A stretch of 64,000 nt of DNA from JACCXG01 sp963785755 (GCA_963785755.1 CAWAXG010000031.1:1-64000), one strand, 5' to 3'. Counted from the first letter of the stretch, positions 1 to 9,307 are shown. A program made the numbers and translations. The notes: generated by a model not told the origin, from the letters alone.

Positions 1-20
1 CGCCCTTGCACAATTGGTTG

Positions 21-1850
21 ATGACTCGACGCGAAGCCATCGCCGTGCTCGCGTCCACTGCCACGTTGCCGCTCATGTCCGGATGCACTCGAGACCCGGT
101 GCCTACACCGTCCACACCAACCGAGGGCGACGCGGTCGCGCTGCTCGACGAACTGGCCGAGAGCCTGCTCCGCCTCTTTCCGGAGAGCGCCACGTCTCTT
201 GGCATCGACACGGGGACACGAGCGCAGCTGCGATCCCAGCTGGCTGACCGCTCGGCGGACGGGCAGCAGCGGGTGGTGAAGCAGCTGCGCGCAGATCTCG
301 ATCGAGTCAACGCCGTCAGCACCACCGGGCTCCCGCCAGCCACACGCATCAGCGTCGAGGTCGTGCGAAGTGCATATGCGACGTCACTCGCCGGGTTCGC
401 CCTCCCGTACGGGGACATCACGGTTGGCGGCTGGCGGAACACGCCCTATGTCGTGATCCAGAACGTTGGCGCCTACCTCGACGTCCCGCGCTTCCTCGAC
501 AGCGACCATCCGATCGAGAACGCCGCCGACGCCGAGGCGTATCTGTCGCGGCTGCAGTCCTATGCGAAGCAGCTCGATGGCGAGCTTGGCCGGATCCAGG
601 CCGCGCGGGCAGCCGGGCTCGTGCCGCCGGCCTTCCTGCTCGACAAGGCGCTGACGCAGATGCGGCTGTCGGCGAAGAACGCCCGCGACGGCGGGACGGT
701 GGTCGAGTCACTCCAGCGGCGGACGAAAGAGATCGCGGGCAAGTGGGCCGAGCGCGCGCGCGCGATCGCCGTGCAGGAAATCGCGCCGGCGCTCGATCGG
801 CAGATCGCGGAGCTCGAGGCTCAGCGCGCCGTCGCCACGAATGACGCCGGCATCTGGGCGCGGCCGCGCGGCGACGAATTCTACCGGTGGGCGTTGAAGG
901 CGTCGACGACGACCAGCTTGTCTCCCGACGAGGTTCACGAGGTCGGTCGAACCGAGTTGCAGAGCCTGCACGCGCAGATGGACGGCATCCTGAAAGGCCT
1001 CGGCCACTCGCAGGGCACGGTCGGCGAACGGATGAAAGCGCTGGCGAAGGATCCGCGCTACCAGTTCGCGGAGGGCGATAAGGGCCGCGCCGAGATCATG
1101 GCGTTCATTCAGAATCGCCTCGAGTGGATTCGGGCGCAGATGCCGCGCGCGTTCAACACCGTCGTCAATCCGAACATGGAGGTGAGGAGGCTGCCGCCCG
1201 AAGAGGAACCGGGTGCTCCCGGCGCGTACGGCGGCGCGGGCTCGATCGACGGCAAGATTCCAGGACGATTCTGGATCAATCTCAGGACCACGAGCCTCCA
1301 CAGCAAGTACAGCCTCGCCGACCTGACGTTTCACGAAGCGATTCCCGGGCACATCTGGCAGGGTGAATACACGCATCAGATGCCGCTCGTCCGGCAGCTG
1401 CTCACCTTCAACGCGTACTCGGAAGGATGGGCGCTTTACGCCGAGCAGCTCGCCGACGAGCTCGGCGCCTACGAGGGCGATCCCGTCGGGCGGCTCGGCT
1501 ATCTTCAGTCGATCGCGTTCCGCGCGTGCCGGCTGGTCGTCGACACCGGCATCCACGCCAAGCGCTGGACGCGCGAGCAGGGCGTGCAGTTCTTCGTCGA
1601 CGTCAACGGATCGAATCCGGAGGAGGTGGCAAGCGAGGTCGATCGCTACTGCTCATGGCCGGGGCAGGCGTGCGGCTACAAACTGGGGCACAGCGAGATC
1701 AACCGCCAACGCCAGAAAGCGACGACGGCACTCGGGCCGAAGTTCGATCTGAAGGCGTTCAACGATACGGTGGTGCTCGGCGGGAACGTGCCGCTGGACG
1801 TGCTCGTCAAGAACGTCGACGAATCTATTCAGGCCGCAACCAGCAAATAG
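21..1850 (+). CDS. DUF885 family lipoprotein, putative zinc peptidase
   Basis: About 609 residues, the usual length for DUF885 proteins. The N-terminus MTRREAIAVLASTATLPLMSGC carries a twin-Arg-like start, a hydrophobic stretch and a lipobox ending in Cys22, so it is probably an exported lipoprotein. Near residue 438 the HEAIPGH motif gives an HExxxGH-type metal site, followed by an acidic NAYSEGWALY segment that likely supplies the third ligand. DUF885 proteins are thought to be metallopeptidase-like, but the substrate is unknown. A TTG at position 6 is in frame; the ATG at 21 is preferred because it starts directly at the signal peptide. The upstream region lies outside the window. Confidence 0.85.
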   Translation: MTRREAIAVLASTATLPLMSGCTRDPVPTPSTPTEGDAVALLDELAESLLRLFPESATSLGIDTGTRAQLRSQLADRSADGQQRVVKQLRADLDRVNAVSTTGLPPATRISVEVVRSAYATSLAGFALPYGDITVGGWRNTPYVVIQNVGAYLDVPRFLDSDHPIENAADAEAYLSRLQSYAKQLDGELGRIQAARAAGLVPPAFLLDKALTQMRLSAKNARDGGTVVESLQRRTKEIAGKWAERARAIAVQEIAPALDRQIAELEAQRAVATNDAGIWARPRGDEFYRWALKASTTTSLSPDEVHEVGRTELQSLHAQMDGILKGLGHSQGTVGERMKALAKDPRYQFAEGDKGRAEIMAFIQNRLEWIRAQMPRAFNTVVNPNMEVRRLPPEEEPGAPGAYGGAGSIDGKIPGRFWINLRTTSLHSKYSLADLTFHEAIPGHIWQGEYTHQMPLVRQLLTFNAYSEGWALYAEQLADELGAYEGDPVGRLGYLQSIAFRACRLVVDTGIHAKRWTREQGVQFFVDVNGSNPEEVASEVDRYCSWPGQACGYKLGHSEINRQRQKATTALGPKFDLKAFNDTVVLGGNVPLDVLVKNVDESIQAATSK

Positions 1851-1876
1851 CCGGGTGGGTCGGCTATCCTGTACTG

Positions 1877-2116
1877 GTGAGTCCGACAGTCCTGCGGGTT
1901 CGAGGATTCCGATTCTACTTCTTCTCCCGCGAGGAGCGGCGGCCGCATGTGCATGTCCAGCATGCCGACGGCGAAGCGAAGTTCTGGATCGAACCGGCTG
2001 TTGAACTCCACGCGAACTACGGGCTCAAACCCAAGCAGATCGCAGAAGCCGAGAACCTGGTCGAGGAGCATCTGAATGAAATCCGCAGCGCCTGGTCGAA
2101 GCACTTCCCGGGTTGA
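1877..2116 (+). CDS. DUF4160 domain protein
   Basis: Seventy-nine residues from a GTG start. It opens with VSPTVLRVRGFRFYFFSREE and contains RRPHVHVQHADGEAKFW, the signature of DUF4160, then a helical tail ending in SAWSKHFPG. DUF4160 genes are commonly found just upstream of DUF2442 genes, as here, where the next reading frame starts 41 bases before this stop. The pair behaves like a small two-gene module and is often discussed as toxin-antitoxin-like. No enzymatic activity can be read from the sequence. The GTG start is chosen because conservation begins there; the open frame upstream is only a shadow of the previous gene. Confidence 0.8.
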   Translation: MSPTVLRVRGFRFYFFSREERRPHVHVQHADGEAKFWIEPAVELHANYGLKPKQIAEAENLVEEHLNEIRSAWSKHFPG

Positions 2117-2420
2117 GGTCACGAACGTCTCACCCCATGGATTCTGGCTGTTCATAGGCGAGGAGGAGCTCTTTGTCTCGTTCAAGGAGTTCCCTTGGTT
2201 CAAAGAGGCGTCGATTGCAGAGATCACTCGGGTGGAGCTGCTGAGTGCGCATCATCTTCACTGGCCTGACCTCGACGTCGATCTCGCGGTCGAATCGATC
2301 ACGCACCCAGAACGGTATCCATTGGTTAGCCAGGCGAAGCCTGACCGCCGATTGCAGCCGACAAAGACACAGCGCCGCCGAACGTCCACTTCCACAACTC
2401 GCGGGCGCCGTCGCGGCTGA
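2076..2420 (+). CDS. DUF2442 domain protein
   Basis: 114 residues. The core (about residues 10-75) has the DUF2442 pattern RVEVTNVSPHGFWLF..EEELFVSFKEFPWF followed by HLHWPDLDVDLAVESI near its end. The last 30 residues are Arg/Thr-rich and low complexity, and may be a non-conserved extension. The start overlaps the end of the DUF4160 gene by 41 bases, which implies translational coupling. DUF2442 resembles small DNA-binding antitoxin folds, so it is the plausible antitoxin partner; this is inference. Confidence 0.78.
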   Translation: MKSAAPGRSTSRVEVTNVSPHGFWLFIGEEELFVSFKEFPWFKEASIAEITRVELLSAHHLHWPDLDVDLAVESITHPERYPLVSQAKPDRRLQPTKTQRRRTSTSTTRGRRRG

Positions 2421-2447
2421 AACGTAGGACGTTCGCCAGGGCCCGTC

Positions 2448-2708
2448 ATGCCACCCTCGTCTTCTCTCGAATCGCTCCGAAGTGAGCTTTCAGCCTTCAT
2501 GGCTGGGGGTGACTTTGGGCCACTCTGGCGCGCCGTCATGGACGTGGCCTCCCGTGAGGACCTTCGCGAGCCTGACGAGGCATGGTTCGATGCGCTCTAC
2601 GACCTCGTTTACATGGCGGCACCGGATCCGTTGAGCGAGAGGGATACACGTGACGGAGTTATCGGCACAACTCAATTGCGTCGCGCGATCCGAGAAAAGG
2701 GTCTCTAG
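2448..2708 (+). CDS. Small hypothetical protein
   Basis: Eighty-six residues, mostly helical and acidic, starting MPPSSSLESLRSELSAFM. The middle (WFDALYDLVYMAAPDPLSERDTRDG) looks like a conserved helical segment, but I do not recognise the family. It begins 27 bases after the DUF2442 stop on the same strand, so it may belong to the same transcript. No signal peptide, membrane segment or metal-binding motif is visible. Confidence 0.5.
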   Translation: MPPSSSLESLRSELSAFMAGGDFGPLWRAVMDVASREDLREPDEAWFDALYDLVYMAAPDPLSERDTRDGVIGTTQLRRAIREKGL

Positions 2709-2791
2709 GCTGTGATCGTGGCAGCGGGTCTCAGGAGCGAGTTCTGGGAACTGCCGAAGTCCTGAACGTCCTCCTGCGATCGTGCACACGC

Positions 2792-3187
2792 ATGAGCCCG
2801 TTCCGCGCCACCCGCTGGCCCGTTCCGGCACTGGCCCTCATCGCACTCGGCGTGATCGTGCTGGCGGCGCCCGCCAGGCTGGAAGGCCCGATCCTGCTGC
2901 CGATCAGCCCGGGCCATGCGATTTCCCGCCTCGATGCCATCGGGCTTGTGCCATTGCTGGCGGGCACTCTCGGTTTATACGCGGGCCTGTGGCGTCGTCG
3001 CGCGCGGGTCTATCAATTCGCTGCCGAATACCCGGCTCGGTTTACACCGGCGGTCTTTGCCGCCGGACTTGGTCTGGGCCTGCTGATCGCCTCTGCTTTC
3101 TCGACGTTCTTCTGGTGGTGGGCCGTCGGCGCGGCGCTGTTCGGTCTCGTGCTGGTCGGCGCCGTCTTGGCACTTGCGAGACGATGA
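2792..3187 (+). CDS. Small integral membrane protein
   Basis: 131 residues with about four hydrophobic segments: PVPALALIALGVIVLAA near 10-27, LVPLLAGTLGLYAGL near 52-66, FTPAVFAAGLGLGLLIASAF near 83-103 and a final WWWAVGAALFGLVLVGAVLAL. The C-terminus ends LARR, a normal positive-inside stop. No family assigned. It lies 27 bases upstream of the DUF2809 gene on the same strand, so the two could be co-transcribed. Confidence 0.6.
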   Translation: MSPFRATRWPVPALALIALGVIVLAAPARLEGPILLPISPGHAISRLDAIGLVPLLAGTLGLYAGLWRRRARVYQFAAEYPARFTPAVFAAGLGLGLLIASAFSTFFWWWAVGAALFGLVLVGAVLALARR

Positions 3188-3214
3188 GCTGATGGACAAG
3201 CTGCCAGGCGCCGC

Positions 3215-3634
3215 ATGCCTCGTTGGCTCGACGGGCTCCACGCTCGGATGCGGTACGTCGCGCTCGCCGTTGCGACGATGGCACTCGGTCTGGCCGTGCA
3301 CCGCGGCGGCGGCGCGCTATCGCCCGCTGTGCGCGATGTTCTCGGAGACGCGCTCTGGGCGGCGATGGTGTCGTGGTGGATCGCTGCGGCCGCTCCGGCA
3401 ATCCGGCTGTCGCGGCGTGCGGCAGCGGCAGTCGCATTCTGCTTCGCCATCGAGTTCAGCCAGCTGTACCATGCGCCGGCGCTCGACGCGATCCGCCGGA
3501 CGACTGCGGGACACCTTGTGCTCGGGAGCGGCTTCGATCCCCGCGATTTCGCCGCGTACGCTGCCGGGGTGCTCGCGACGGTGCTGCTCGAACGGCCAAT
3601 CGGACGCCAGCGCTCCGACAGGCCGCGGGTGTAG
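3215..3634 (+). CDS. DUF2809 membrane protein
   Basis: 139 residues with four predicted membrane segments. The segment FCFAIEFSQLYHAPALDAIR followed by TTAGHLVLGSGFDPRDFAAYAAG is the conserved centre of DUF2809. This family of roughly 130-residue four-helix membrane proteins has no assigned function. Met12 (position 3248) is an alternative start that removes a polar N-terminus. A short gap from the preceding membrane gene suggests one transcription unit. Confidence 0.75.
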   Translation: MPRWLDGLHARMRYVALAVATMALGLAVHRGGGALSPAVRDVLGDALWAAMVSWWIAAAAPAIRLSRRAAAAVAFCFAIEFSQLYHAPALDAIRRTTAGHLVLGSGFDPRDFAAYAAGVLATVLLERPIGRQRSDRPRV

Positions 3635-3668
3635 GTCGGCGCGAAATCGTCTGGCAGCGTTGGTAGCG

Positions 3669-4511
3669 ATGCCTCGAGATCCCAATCATAGATTCGCGAA
3701 GGACCCGCGTGATTCGGCGACGCTCGCGGCGCTTGCGATTGACGAGCCCGATGAAGATCGGGCTCGCGAAGCCCTCGCGATCCTCCACTATCGTGGCACG
3801 GCCCTGGAGTTCGGGATTGCCCGAGAACTCGCGGCCGCCCGCGATCCTGTGCGGCGAAGCCTGGCCGCGGACATCATGGGCCAGCTCGGGTGGGATGAGG
3901 AAACATTTCTCGAGGAGTCGGTCGACATCCTGCTCACCCTGCTCGACGACCCCGATTCGAGAGTCGTCGCTCGATGCGGCAATTGCTCTCGGGTTTCGGA
4001 ATCATCCTCGCGCCATTCCTCGATTACTGCGGCAGCTGGCTGATCCCGATGCCGATGTTCGTTACGGCGTCGTACAGTGGACTGTCCAGGCACAACGATC
4101 TCGACGCGATCGCGCGGGCTGATTCGCCTGACGACCGATGACGATCGAGACGTGCGCGATTGGGCGACCTTTGGACTGGGGTCGTTAACCGATGTGGACA
4201 CTCCCGAGCTTCAAGACGCGCTCCTGGCGCGGATGTCGGAGGATGACGATGAAATTCGCGGCGAGGCGTTGATTGGATTGGCCCGTTGCCGCCATCCGGA
4301 CGCGCTGGGTCTCGTTCGCGACGAGTTGAATCGCCCATTCGCGGGCGGCTGGTCGATTGAAGCGGCCGAGCTATTGGCGGACGGCTCTCTCTATCTTGCG
4401 CTTCAGGCCGTATGGGAATCACTCGCTGCAGAGGACAAGGCGCATTTCAGCCGTGGTTTTGACGCGGCCCTTGAGGCCTGCAAGCCGAAAGACCAGCAAC
4501 CCGAGAACTAG
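3669..4511 (+). pseudogene. HEAT-repeat protein, broken by frame changes
   Basis: The protein starts MPRDPNHRFAKDPRDS and runs through alpha-helical HEAT-like repeats: SATLAALAIDEPDEDRAREA, then LTLLDDPDSRVV, SLDAAIALGFRNHPRAI, LADPDADVRYGVVQW, TTDDDRDVRDWATFGLGSL and MSEDDDEIRGEALIGLARC. Continuity requires a step to the next frame near 3968, another near 4088 and another near 4117, after which the reading returns to the original frame and stops at 4511. Each step is one base in the same direction. Intact, it would be a protein of about 280 residues used for protein-protein contacts. Whether the breaks are real or assembly errors cannot be told from one sequence. Confidence 0.7.
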
Positions 4512-4591
4512 TGGAAGGCTGTCTGACAAAAGTACTGGAACTGCTCAGGCGATGATGCGATGCCGTATCCGTCGTCGCGGTTGCCCTCATC

Positions 4592-4971
4592 GTGGTGGGT
4601 ATCGTGAGCCAGACGCTCTTGCGCCACCTCATTCAGATCGCGCCACTCGTAGTGGCTCTGGGTCTCCTGGCGCGGCGACCGGCTTGGGGGGTCAGTGCTG
4701 CCGCGCCGCTGTTTGCGTTCTGGTTGTTCATCATGGGCGCGATCTGGCTGTTCCTTCTCGGCGTGGCCAGGATCGTCAGTGGGACGTTTGCACCCACTGA
4801 AATTGCGCTGACCATTATTATTGGCGTAGCCTCGTTGCTCGGGCTTCGTACCGCGCATCGGCGTGGCACAACGCTGACTCTGCAGGCGCGGCTCGGCAGG
4901 TCGCGGCTTTCGCGGTCCTGCAGTTCGCGGCAATGTGGCTTAGCGTTCAGCCCTTTGTGAGCAGGGGATAG
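4592..4971 (+). CDS. Membrane protein, C-terminus frame-shifted
   Basis: A GTG-started frame encodes LIQIAPLVVALGLLARRPAWG, FAFWLFIMGAIWLFLLGVARIVSG and IALTIIIGVASLLGL, giving three membrane helices. In this frame the tail becomes unlikely Arg/Ser-rich sequence. In another frame from about 4890 it reads ARQVAAFAVLQFAAMWLSVQ and stops at 4971, a convincing fourth helix. One indel between 4855 and 4890 therefore probably split the gene. No family recognised. GTG codons at 4592, 4595 and 4604 are all possible starts. Confidence 0.5.
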
Positions 4972-5077
4972 GCCGCGATTCCGAGCGATACCACGCCTGA
5001 AGACGGACTTGTCCAAAATTGGCGCGGCACTCAGTGATTCACGACTGCGCTTGCGTGGCCTTCACGCGGGGAAACCC

Positions 5078-5500
5078 ATGGATACCACCGCACTGAACCA
5101 GTTCGCGACGCGGTACACCGCTGCCTGGTGCAGCCAGCATGGGCCAAGCGTGGCGTCCTTCTTTGCTGAGGACGGCTCGCTGAAGATCAATGACGAAATT
5201 CCCTCCGTCGGTCGGGCAGCGATCGCGGTCGCGGCGCAGGGATTCATGACCGCCTTTCCTGACATGGTTGTCACGATGGACAGGCTCGACGTGGGCCGTA
5301 ATCGGACCACCTATCACTGGACGCTCACCGGGACGAATACCGGCCCTGGGGGAACCGGCAAGGCTGTGCGTATCAGCGGATATGAAGAATGGCGAATCGG
5401 CGCTGATGGACTGATTGCCGAGTCCAGGGGGCATTTCGACGAGGCCGAGTACCATCGCCAGCTGAAGACCCGCGCCGCGACGGACGTCAATGACCAGTGA
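5078..5500 (+). CDS. SnoaL-like / NTF2-fold protein
   Basis: 140 residues. It begins MDTTALNQFATRYTAAWCSQ and has the SnoaL-like pattern: an N-terminal helix with YTAAWCSQHGPSVASFFAEDGSL, a helix with FMTAFPDMVVTMDRLDV, then antiparallel strands YHWTLTGTNTGPGGTGKAVRISGYEEWRI. The fold is a cone-shaped barrel used either by small enzymes or as a binding module; no catalytic His/Asp pair stands out. An upstream in-frame start at 5009 would add 23 non-conserved residues, so the ATG at 5078 is preferred. Its stop overlaps the start of the S58 peptidase gene by 11 bases. Confidence 0.78.
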   Translation: MDTTALNQFATRYTAAWCSQHGPSVASFFAEDGSLKINDEIPSVGRAAIAVAAQGFMTAFPDMVVTMDRLDVGRNRTTYHWTLTGTNTGPGGTGKAVRISGYEEWRIGADGLIAESRGHFDEAEYHRQLKTRAATDVNDQ

Positions 5501-6757
5501 ACGGACAGTCTCGCCTCTGCGGCCGACTGGAGCCGATCGCATCCGACTGGTACTGGCGCTCTTGTTGGCGGCCGCCGTAATCCCAGGTACAGCACAGAAC
5601 AGGCCGCGTGGCCGCGATTTGGGAATCCCGTTTACAGGCCGGACCGGTCCACTGAATACGATCACGGATGTCGCGGGCATCGCCGTCGGACATGTGACGC
5701 TCATCGAGGGCGAGGGCAAACTCGTGCCCGGCAAGGGTCCGATTCGGACCGGCGTCACGGCGGTTCTCCCGCGCCCGCGCGGCAACTGGGATCCCGTGTT
5801 CGCGGCGACATTTAACCAGAACGGCAACGGTGACATGACGGGCATCAACTGGATCAAGGAGTCCGGTTTCCTCGAGGGACCGATTCTCTTGACCGGCACG
5901 CACAGCGTGGGCACCGTGCGCGATGCCGCGATCCAGTGGCAGTTGAAGAACGGGCGCGAGTTCGTCTTCACCTATCCCATCGTCGCCGAGACCTTTGATT
6001 TCATGAACGATGCGAACGGCGAGCATGTGAAGGCGGCCCACGCATTCGAGGCGCTCGATCGGGCCAGGGTTGGCCCGGTCGAAGAAGGTGCCGTCGGCGG
6101 CGGCACCGGGATGGGCTGCAACGGATTCAAGGGTGGCATCGGCACCTCGTCGCGGGTGCTGACCCTGCGCAAGGCGAGTACACCGTCGGCGTGCTGGTCC
6201 AATGCAACTACGGGGGGGACCTGCGAATCCTCGGCGTGCCGATTCGTTCAGAGATCACCGATCTTGGAACCTGCACGGTACTGCCGCAGCCGTTGAGCCG
6301 GCCCTGGACCGCCGCCATTCCCCCATGCCCCGCATCCAGACGTGGCGCGATTGACAACGGCAGCGTCGCCGATCACGAAGGCCGCGGATCCATCATCGTC
6401 ATCGTCGCCACGAATGCGCCGCTGCTGCCACACCAGTTGGAGCGTATCGCGCGGCGCGTGAGCCTCGGGCTTGGACGGTTGGGCAGCTTCGCGGGCAATT
6501 CATCCGGCGATCTGTTTCTCGCGTTTTCGACGGCAAATGCCGGCGCGGCCAGGCCTGACGGCACGCCTTCGCTGTCCATGCTGCCCAATGAGCGAATCGA
6601 TCCGCTCTTTCAAGCGACGATTGACGCGACCGAAGAAGCCGTGGTCAACGCGATGCTCGCGGCCCAGACAATGACGGGCGCGGACGGCATTCGCGTCTTT
6701 GGCCTGCCCGGGGATCGCGTCGTCGATGTGCTGAGGAAGTACAACCGGATGAAGTAG
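5490..6757 (+). CDS. P1 family (S58, DmpA-like) peptidase, one frame break
   Basis: The N-terminus has a signal peptide (LVLALLLAAAVIPGTAQNRP) and then RDLGIPFTGRTGPLNTITDVAGIAVGHVTL, the hallmark of the DmpA/S58 aminopeptidases. The reading frame breaks near 6170 and homology continues in another frame as YTVGVLVQCNYGGDLRILGVP to 6757. HEGRGSIIVIVATNAPLLP near 6380 corresponds to the Gly-Ser self-cleavage region that creates the N-terminal nucleophile in this family. The break fits loss of one G in the AAGG run before GEYTVGVL. Intact length would be about 422 residues. Probably periplasmic. It starts inside the end of the SnoaL-like gene, suggesting coupling. Confidence 0.82.
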
Positions 6758-6804
6758 CGCGACCGTCCTTCTCACACCATGATCGAATTGGCACTTTCAC
6801 CACT

Positions 6805-7347
6805 ATGACGTCGCTCGAAGCGGCGGTTGAGATCGCTCCCTACGATCCGTCGTGGCCGACACGATTTCGAGAGGAAGCGAACGCCCTTCGTGAAGCGCTG
6901 GCAACATGGCTCGTTGGGCCGATTGAGCACATCGGCAGCACCGCGATACCTGGCCTTGCCGCCAAGCCCGTGATCGACATCATGGCTGGCGTGCACACGC
7001 TCGAAGCCTCGCTGCCTGCTATCGCGGCGGCGACAGCATTTGGCTACTGCTATCTGCCGTACCAAGCCGAGCTCGAACACTGGTTCTGCAGGCCGTCGCT
7101 GGCATTCCGCACCCATCACCTTCACCTCATTCCGGTGGGCACGCCGCAGTGGCTGCGTCCAATCGCCTTTCGCGACTACCTGCGTACTCATGCGGACGTC
7201 GCGAGTGAATACGAGGCGCTGAAGCGGCATCTGGCACGCCATCATCGTCTCGATCGCGAGGCGTACACGCTGGCGAAGAGGCCATTTATCGACCGAGTCA
7301 CGGATATGGCGCTGGACGTCGGTCCCGCGTCGGGTCGTCAGACGTGA
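6805..7347 (+). CDS. GrpB family (UPF0157) nucleotidyltransferase-fold protein
   Basis: 180 residues, standard length. EIAPYDPSWPTRFREEA at the N-terminus, IEHIGSTAIPGLAAKPVIDIM near residues 39-60, LEHWFCRPSLAFRTHHLHLIP and FRDYLRTHADVASEYEALKR are the conserved GrpB signatures. The family belongs to the nucleotidyltransferase fold, with the GS motif in HIGSTA. Substrates are not firmly established, and the CoaE-GrpB fusions known elsewhere do not apply here. Cytoplasmic. The gene stands alone and its stop overlaps no neighbour. Confidence 0.9.
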   Translation: MTSLEAAVEIAPYDPSWPTRFREEANALREALATWLVGPIEHIGSTAIPGLAAKPVIDIMAGVHTLEASLPAIAAATAFGYCYLPYQAELEHWFCRPSLAFRTHHLHLIPVGTPQWLRPIAFRDYLRTHADVASEYEALKRHLARHHRLDREAYTLAKRPFIDRVTDMALDVGPASGRQT

Positions 7348-7418
7348 CGAGGCTGCCAACCATCCAGTTGCAGCGGACGACGGCCGGTGCAATCCTCGTT
7401 TGGAGGACGGATGCTCAT

Positions 7419-7727
7419 ATGAAGCTCGTTGCTGCGATCGTCCTGCTCGTCATTGGCCATCTCGGGCTGGGCACCGCCTACGCGGACAGCGATGGCTATT
7501 ACTGCATCGGTCGCGGATACCTCGCGTACCAGTTTGGGCTCGCGGCGCCGCCAACTCGGCCGCATCGTCTGACCGTTATCCGGTTTGGCGACGTCTCGGG
7601 CATCCAGCCGCCGGCCGTCCTCGAGCTGCCCCAGTCGAGGCGTGCTGTGTCCGGGCTGCATCGGCGAGATCGAAGCGACTCTCGCTGCAAGCAAGCAGAC
7701 GGAACGTTGAAGTCGAGACATTGGTAG
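7419..7727 (+). CDS. Small exported hypothetical protein, likely frame-shifted tail
   Basis: The first 23 residues, MKLVAAIVLLVIGHLGLGTAYA, form a signal peptide. The mature part begins DSDGYYCIGRGYLAYQFGLA and contains LTVIRFGDVSGIQPPAVLELP. The remaining tail in this frame is low-complexity and stops at 7727. One base over, the DNA from about 7645 reads RGVLCPGCIGEIEATLAASK and stops at 7710, with a CPGC pair that looks like genuine coding sequence. I therefore suspect one indel near 7640. Family unknown. Confidence 0.5.
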   Translation: MKLVAAIVLLVIGHLGLGTAYADSDGYYCIGRGYLAYQFGLAAPPTRPHRLTVIRFGDVSGIQPPAVLELPQSRRAVSGLHRRDRSDSRCKQADGTLKSRHW

Positions 7728-7789
7728 TGTGGAGTTGCGTTGATGGACGAGTAGCAAGGCCCCTGAACCCAGACGTTAGGTAGACAAGG

Positions 7790-8018
7790 ATGAATCCAGT
7801 CGACGTCCTGCAGAACGGCGCCAGGGAACTCGAAGCCGTTCTGGGTGCCCACAAATTTGAGTTTATTCAAACAGGTGCTGGGGCGAGCGCCGGTGGGCAT
7901 TTCGCCTGTGGCGAGTATCGCCGCGGAGACCGTCGTCTCGAAGTGCATGTTCGGGTCCTCGCTGGGCATGGTCAGGTGCCACGTCGGTCCAGTCGGAGGT
8001 TGTGACTGCGCTCGTTAG
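7790..8018 (+). CDS. Conserved hypothetical protein, frame-shifted and shortened
   Basis: It opens MNPVDVLQNGARELEAVLGAH followed by KFEFIQTGAGASAGGHFACGEYRRGDRRLEVHVR, which reads like a conserved small cytoplasmic protein. The frame then drifts into VLAGHGQVPRRSSRRL and stops at 8005. In the adjacent frame SSLGMVRCHVGPVGGCD continues to a stop at 8018, a better continuation. Even so the product would be only about 76 residues, and I suspect the C-terminal half is missing. Function unknown. Confidence 0.45.
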
Positions 8019-8317
8019 CGGGGTGCGACGGAGCATGTCGGGCACGGTGCGATGCGGCTAGCGCGAAGGCGTCAGTTCTAAAATGCCCCGCAGGCGGTCC
8101 GATCCGCGGAGGCGCTGTTTCGCCACTGCCGTACGAGTTAGCCGTTGGCCCAACTGATTGGGCACCGGCCTACGGATTACCCGAGCCGGAGCGGCCATCG
8201 TGAGCCGCGCGCCGGAGGGGCATTTTTCCGCGCGTACGCCGAGGCGCCGTGCCCCGACATGCTCCGGCGCAGTGGGGCCCCGCTAACCAGGGACGTGCGC
8301 GGAGGATGGCAAGGGCC
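8006..8317. other. Gene-free stretch with one short hairpin
   Basis: Apart from the last bases of the preceding broken gene, I see no reading frame with coding character here. A perfect hairpin GCCCAA-CTGA-TTGGGC lies at 8148-8163, without a T-tract, so it is a weak terminator candidate at best. The stretch ends in a GGAGG Shine-Dalgarno at 8301-8305 that serves the methyltransferase start at 8318. Confidence 0.4.
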
Positions 8318-9141
8318 ATGATCAAGACCAATAATGAGCGAGCGCGTGATGCCTGGAACACGAATGCGTCGTTCTGGGACAGACGCATGGGTGATGGGAA
8401 CGACTTTTTTGAGCAGCTTGTGTGGCCCAGCGTCGCGCGCCTCTTCTGCCCTCGAGAAGGAGAACAGCTTCTTGACGTCGCGTGTGGAAACGGCGTGACG
8501 TGCCGTCGCCTGGCCCGCGCCGGTGCCAAGGTGCTGGGAGTTGATTTCTCGGAAGAGATGATTCGGCATGCGAAGGAGCGGCACGCCGACGGTGATGTCG
8601 ACTATCGGGTCCTTGACGCGACGAATCCAGAAGCACTCCGCGTGTTGGGCAGCGGTTCCTTTGACGGGGCTCTCTGCAACATGGCGTTGATGGACGTTGC
8701 CGACAGTCGCGCCCTCATGGCCGGCGTGCGCTCGCTCCTCAAGCCCAACGGCCGGTTTGTCTTCTCGGTCTTGCATCCCTGTTTCAATAACCCTGCGACG
8801 GTTCAGGTGGGCGAACTCGAGGATCGCCAGGGGGCGATCGTCACGACCTACTCGGTCAAGGTGTCTCGGGTACCTGACGCCTGTACACACAGGTTGGCAT
8901 GGCGATGCACGATCAACCGGTGCCACATCCATATTTCCATCGCCCGCTCGAAGTCCTGCTCGGAGAGGCCTTCGATGCCGGCTTCGTCCTGGATGGGCTG
9001 GAAGAACGCTCCTTCCCGGGCGACAACACCGCCGGAACGGCACCTCTGTCCTGGAACGGGCGATTCAGTGAGATTCCGCCGGTGTTGATTGGACGTTTGA
9101 GGCCCAACGGCGGGATTCGAGCCGGTTGGAACGTCGGGTGA
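8318..9141 (+). CDS. Class I SAM-dependent methyltransferase, two frame breaks
   Basis: The start MIKTNNERARDAWNTNASFW is preceded by GGAGG 12 bases upstream, which makes it better than the ATG at 8306. Motif I is LLDVACGNGVTCRRLARAG, followed by KVLGVDFSEEMI, DATNPEALRVLG, FDGALCNMALMDV and a motif-III-like LLKPNGRFVFSVLHPCF. The frame changes near 8868 and again near 8886, after which MAMHDQPVPHPYFHRPLEVL continues to the true end SEIPPVLIGRLRP at 9141. Both steps are single-base and in the same direction. Intact it would be about 274 residues. The substrate is not predictable. Confidence 0.78.
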
Positions 9142-9257
9142 GCCGCGCGCGGACCCGTAACGGTAGGCGGGCCGAGCATCGTGGAACCTGAGCGCCTCGC
9201 CAAGAACGCCTGCAGTGATGCTTGATCCGCGGTGTTTGCCGCCGTTTGAAGCTCGCG

Positions 9258-9277
9258 AACTCGTTCCAGAACGAGTT
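9258..9277. repeat. Perfect palindrome AACTCGTTC-CA-GAACGAGTT
   Basis: Nine-base arms separated by CA, 31 bases before the start of the next gene. The surrounding AAGCTCG..AACTCGTTCCAGA text recurs at 10679-10714, and the palindrome core recurs at 39224-39239. A family of small dispersed palindromes or a repeated operator would both explain it. Confidence 0.6.
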
Positions 9278-9307
9278 GGTAGTGTGGCCGCTCGCAGACC
9301 AATCTAA

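Noticed and set aside
8148..8163. Hairpin GCCCAA-CTGA-TTGGGC as terminator
   Set aside because: No T-tract follows it.
7720..9288. Shared 12-mer TTGGTAGTGTGG before two genes
   Set aside because: Only two copies and no pairing structure; too short to call a repeat family.
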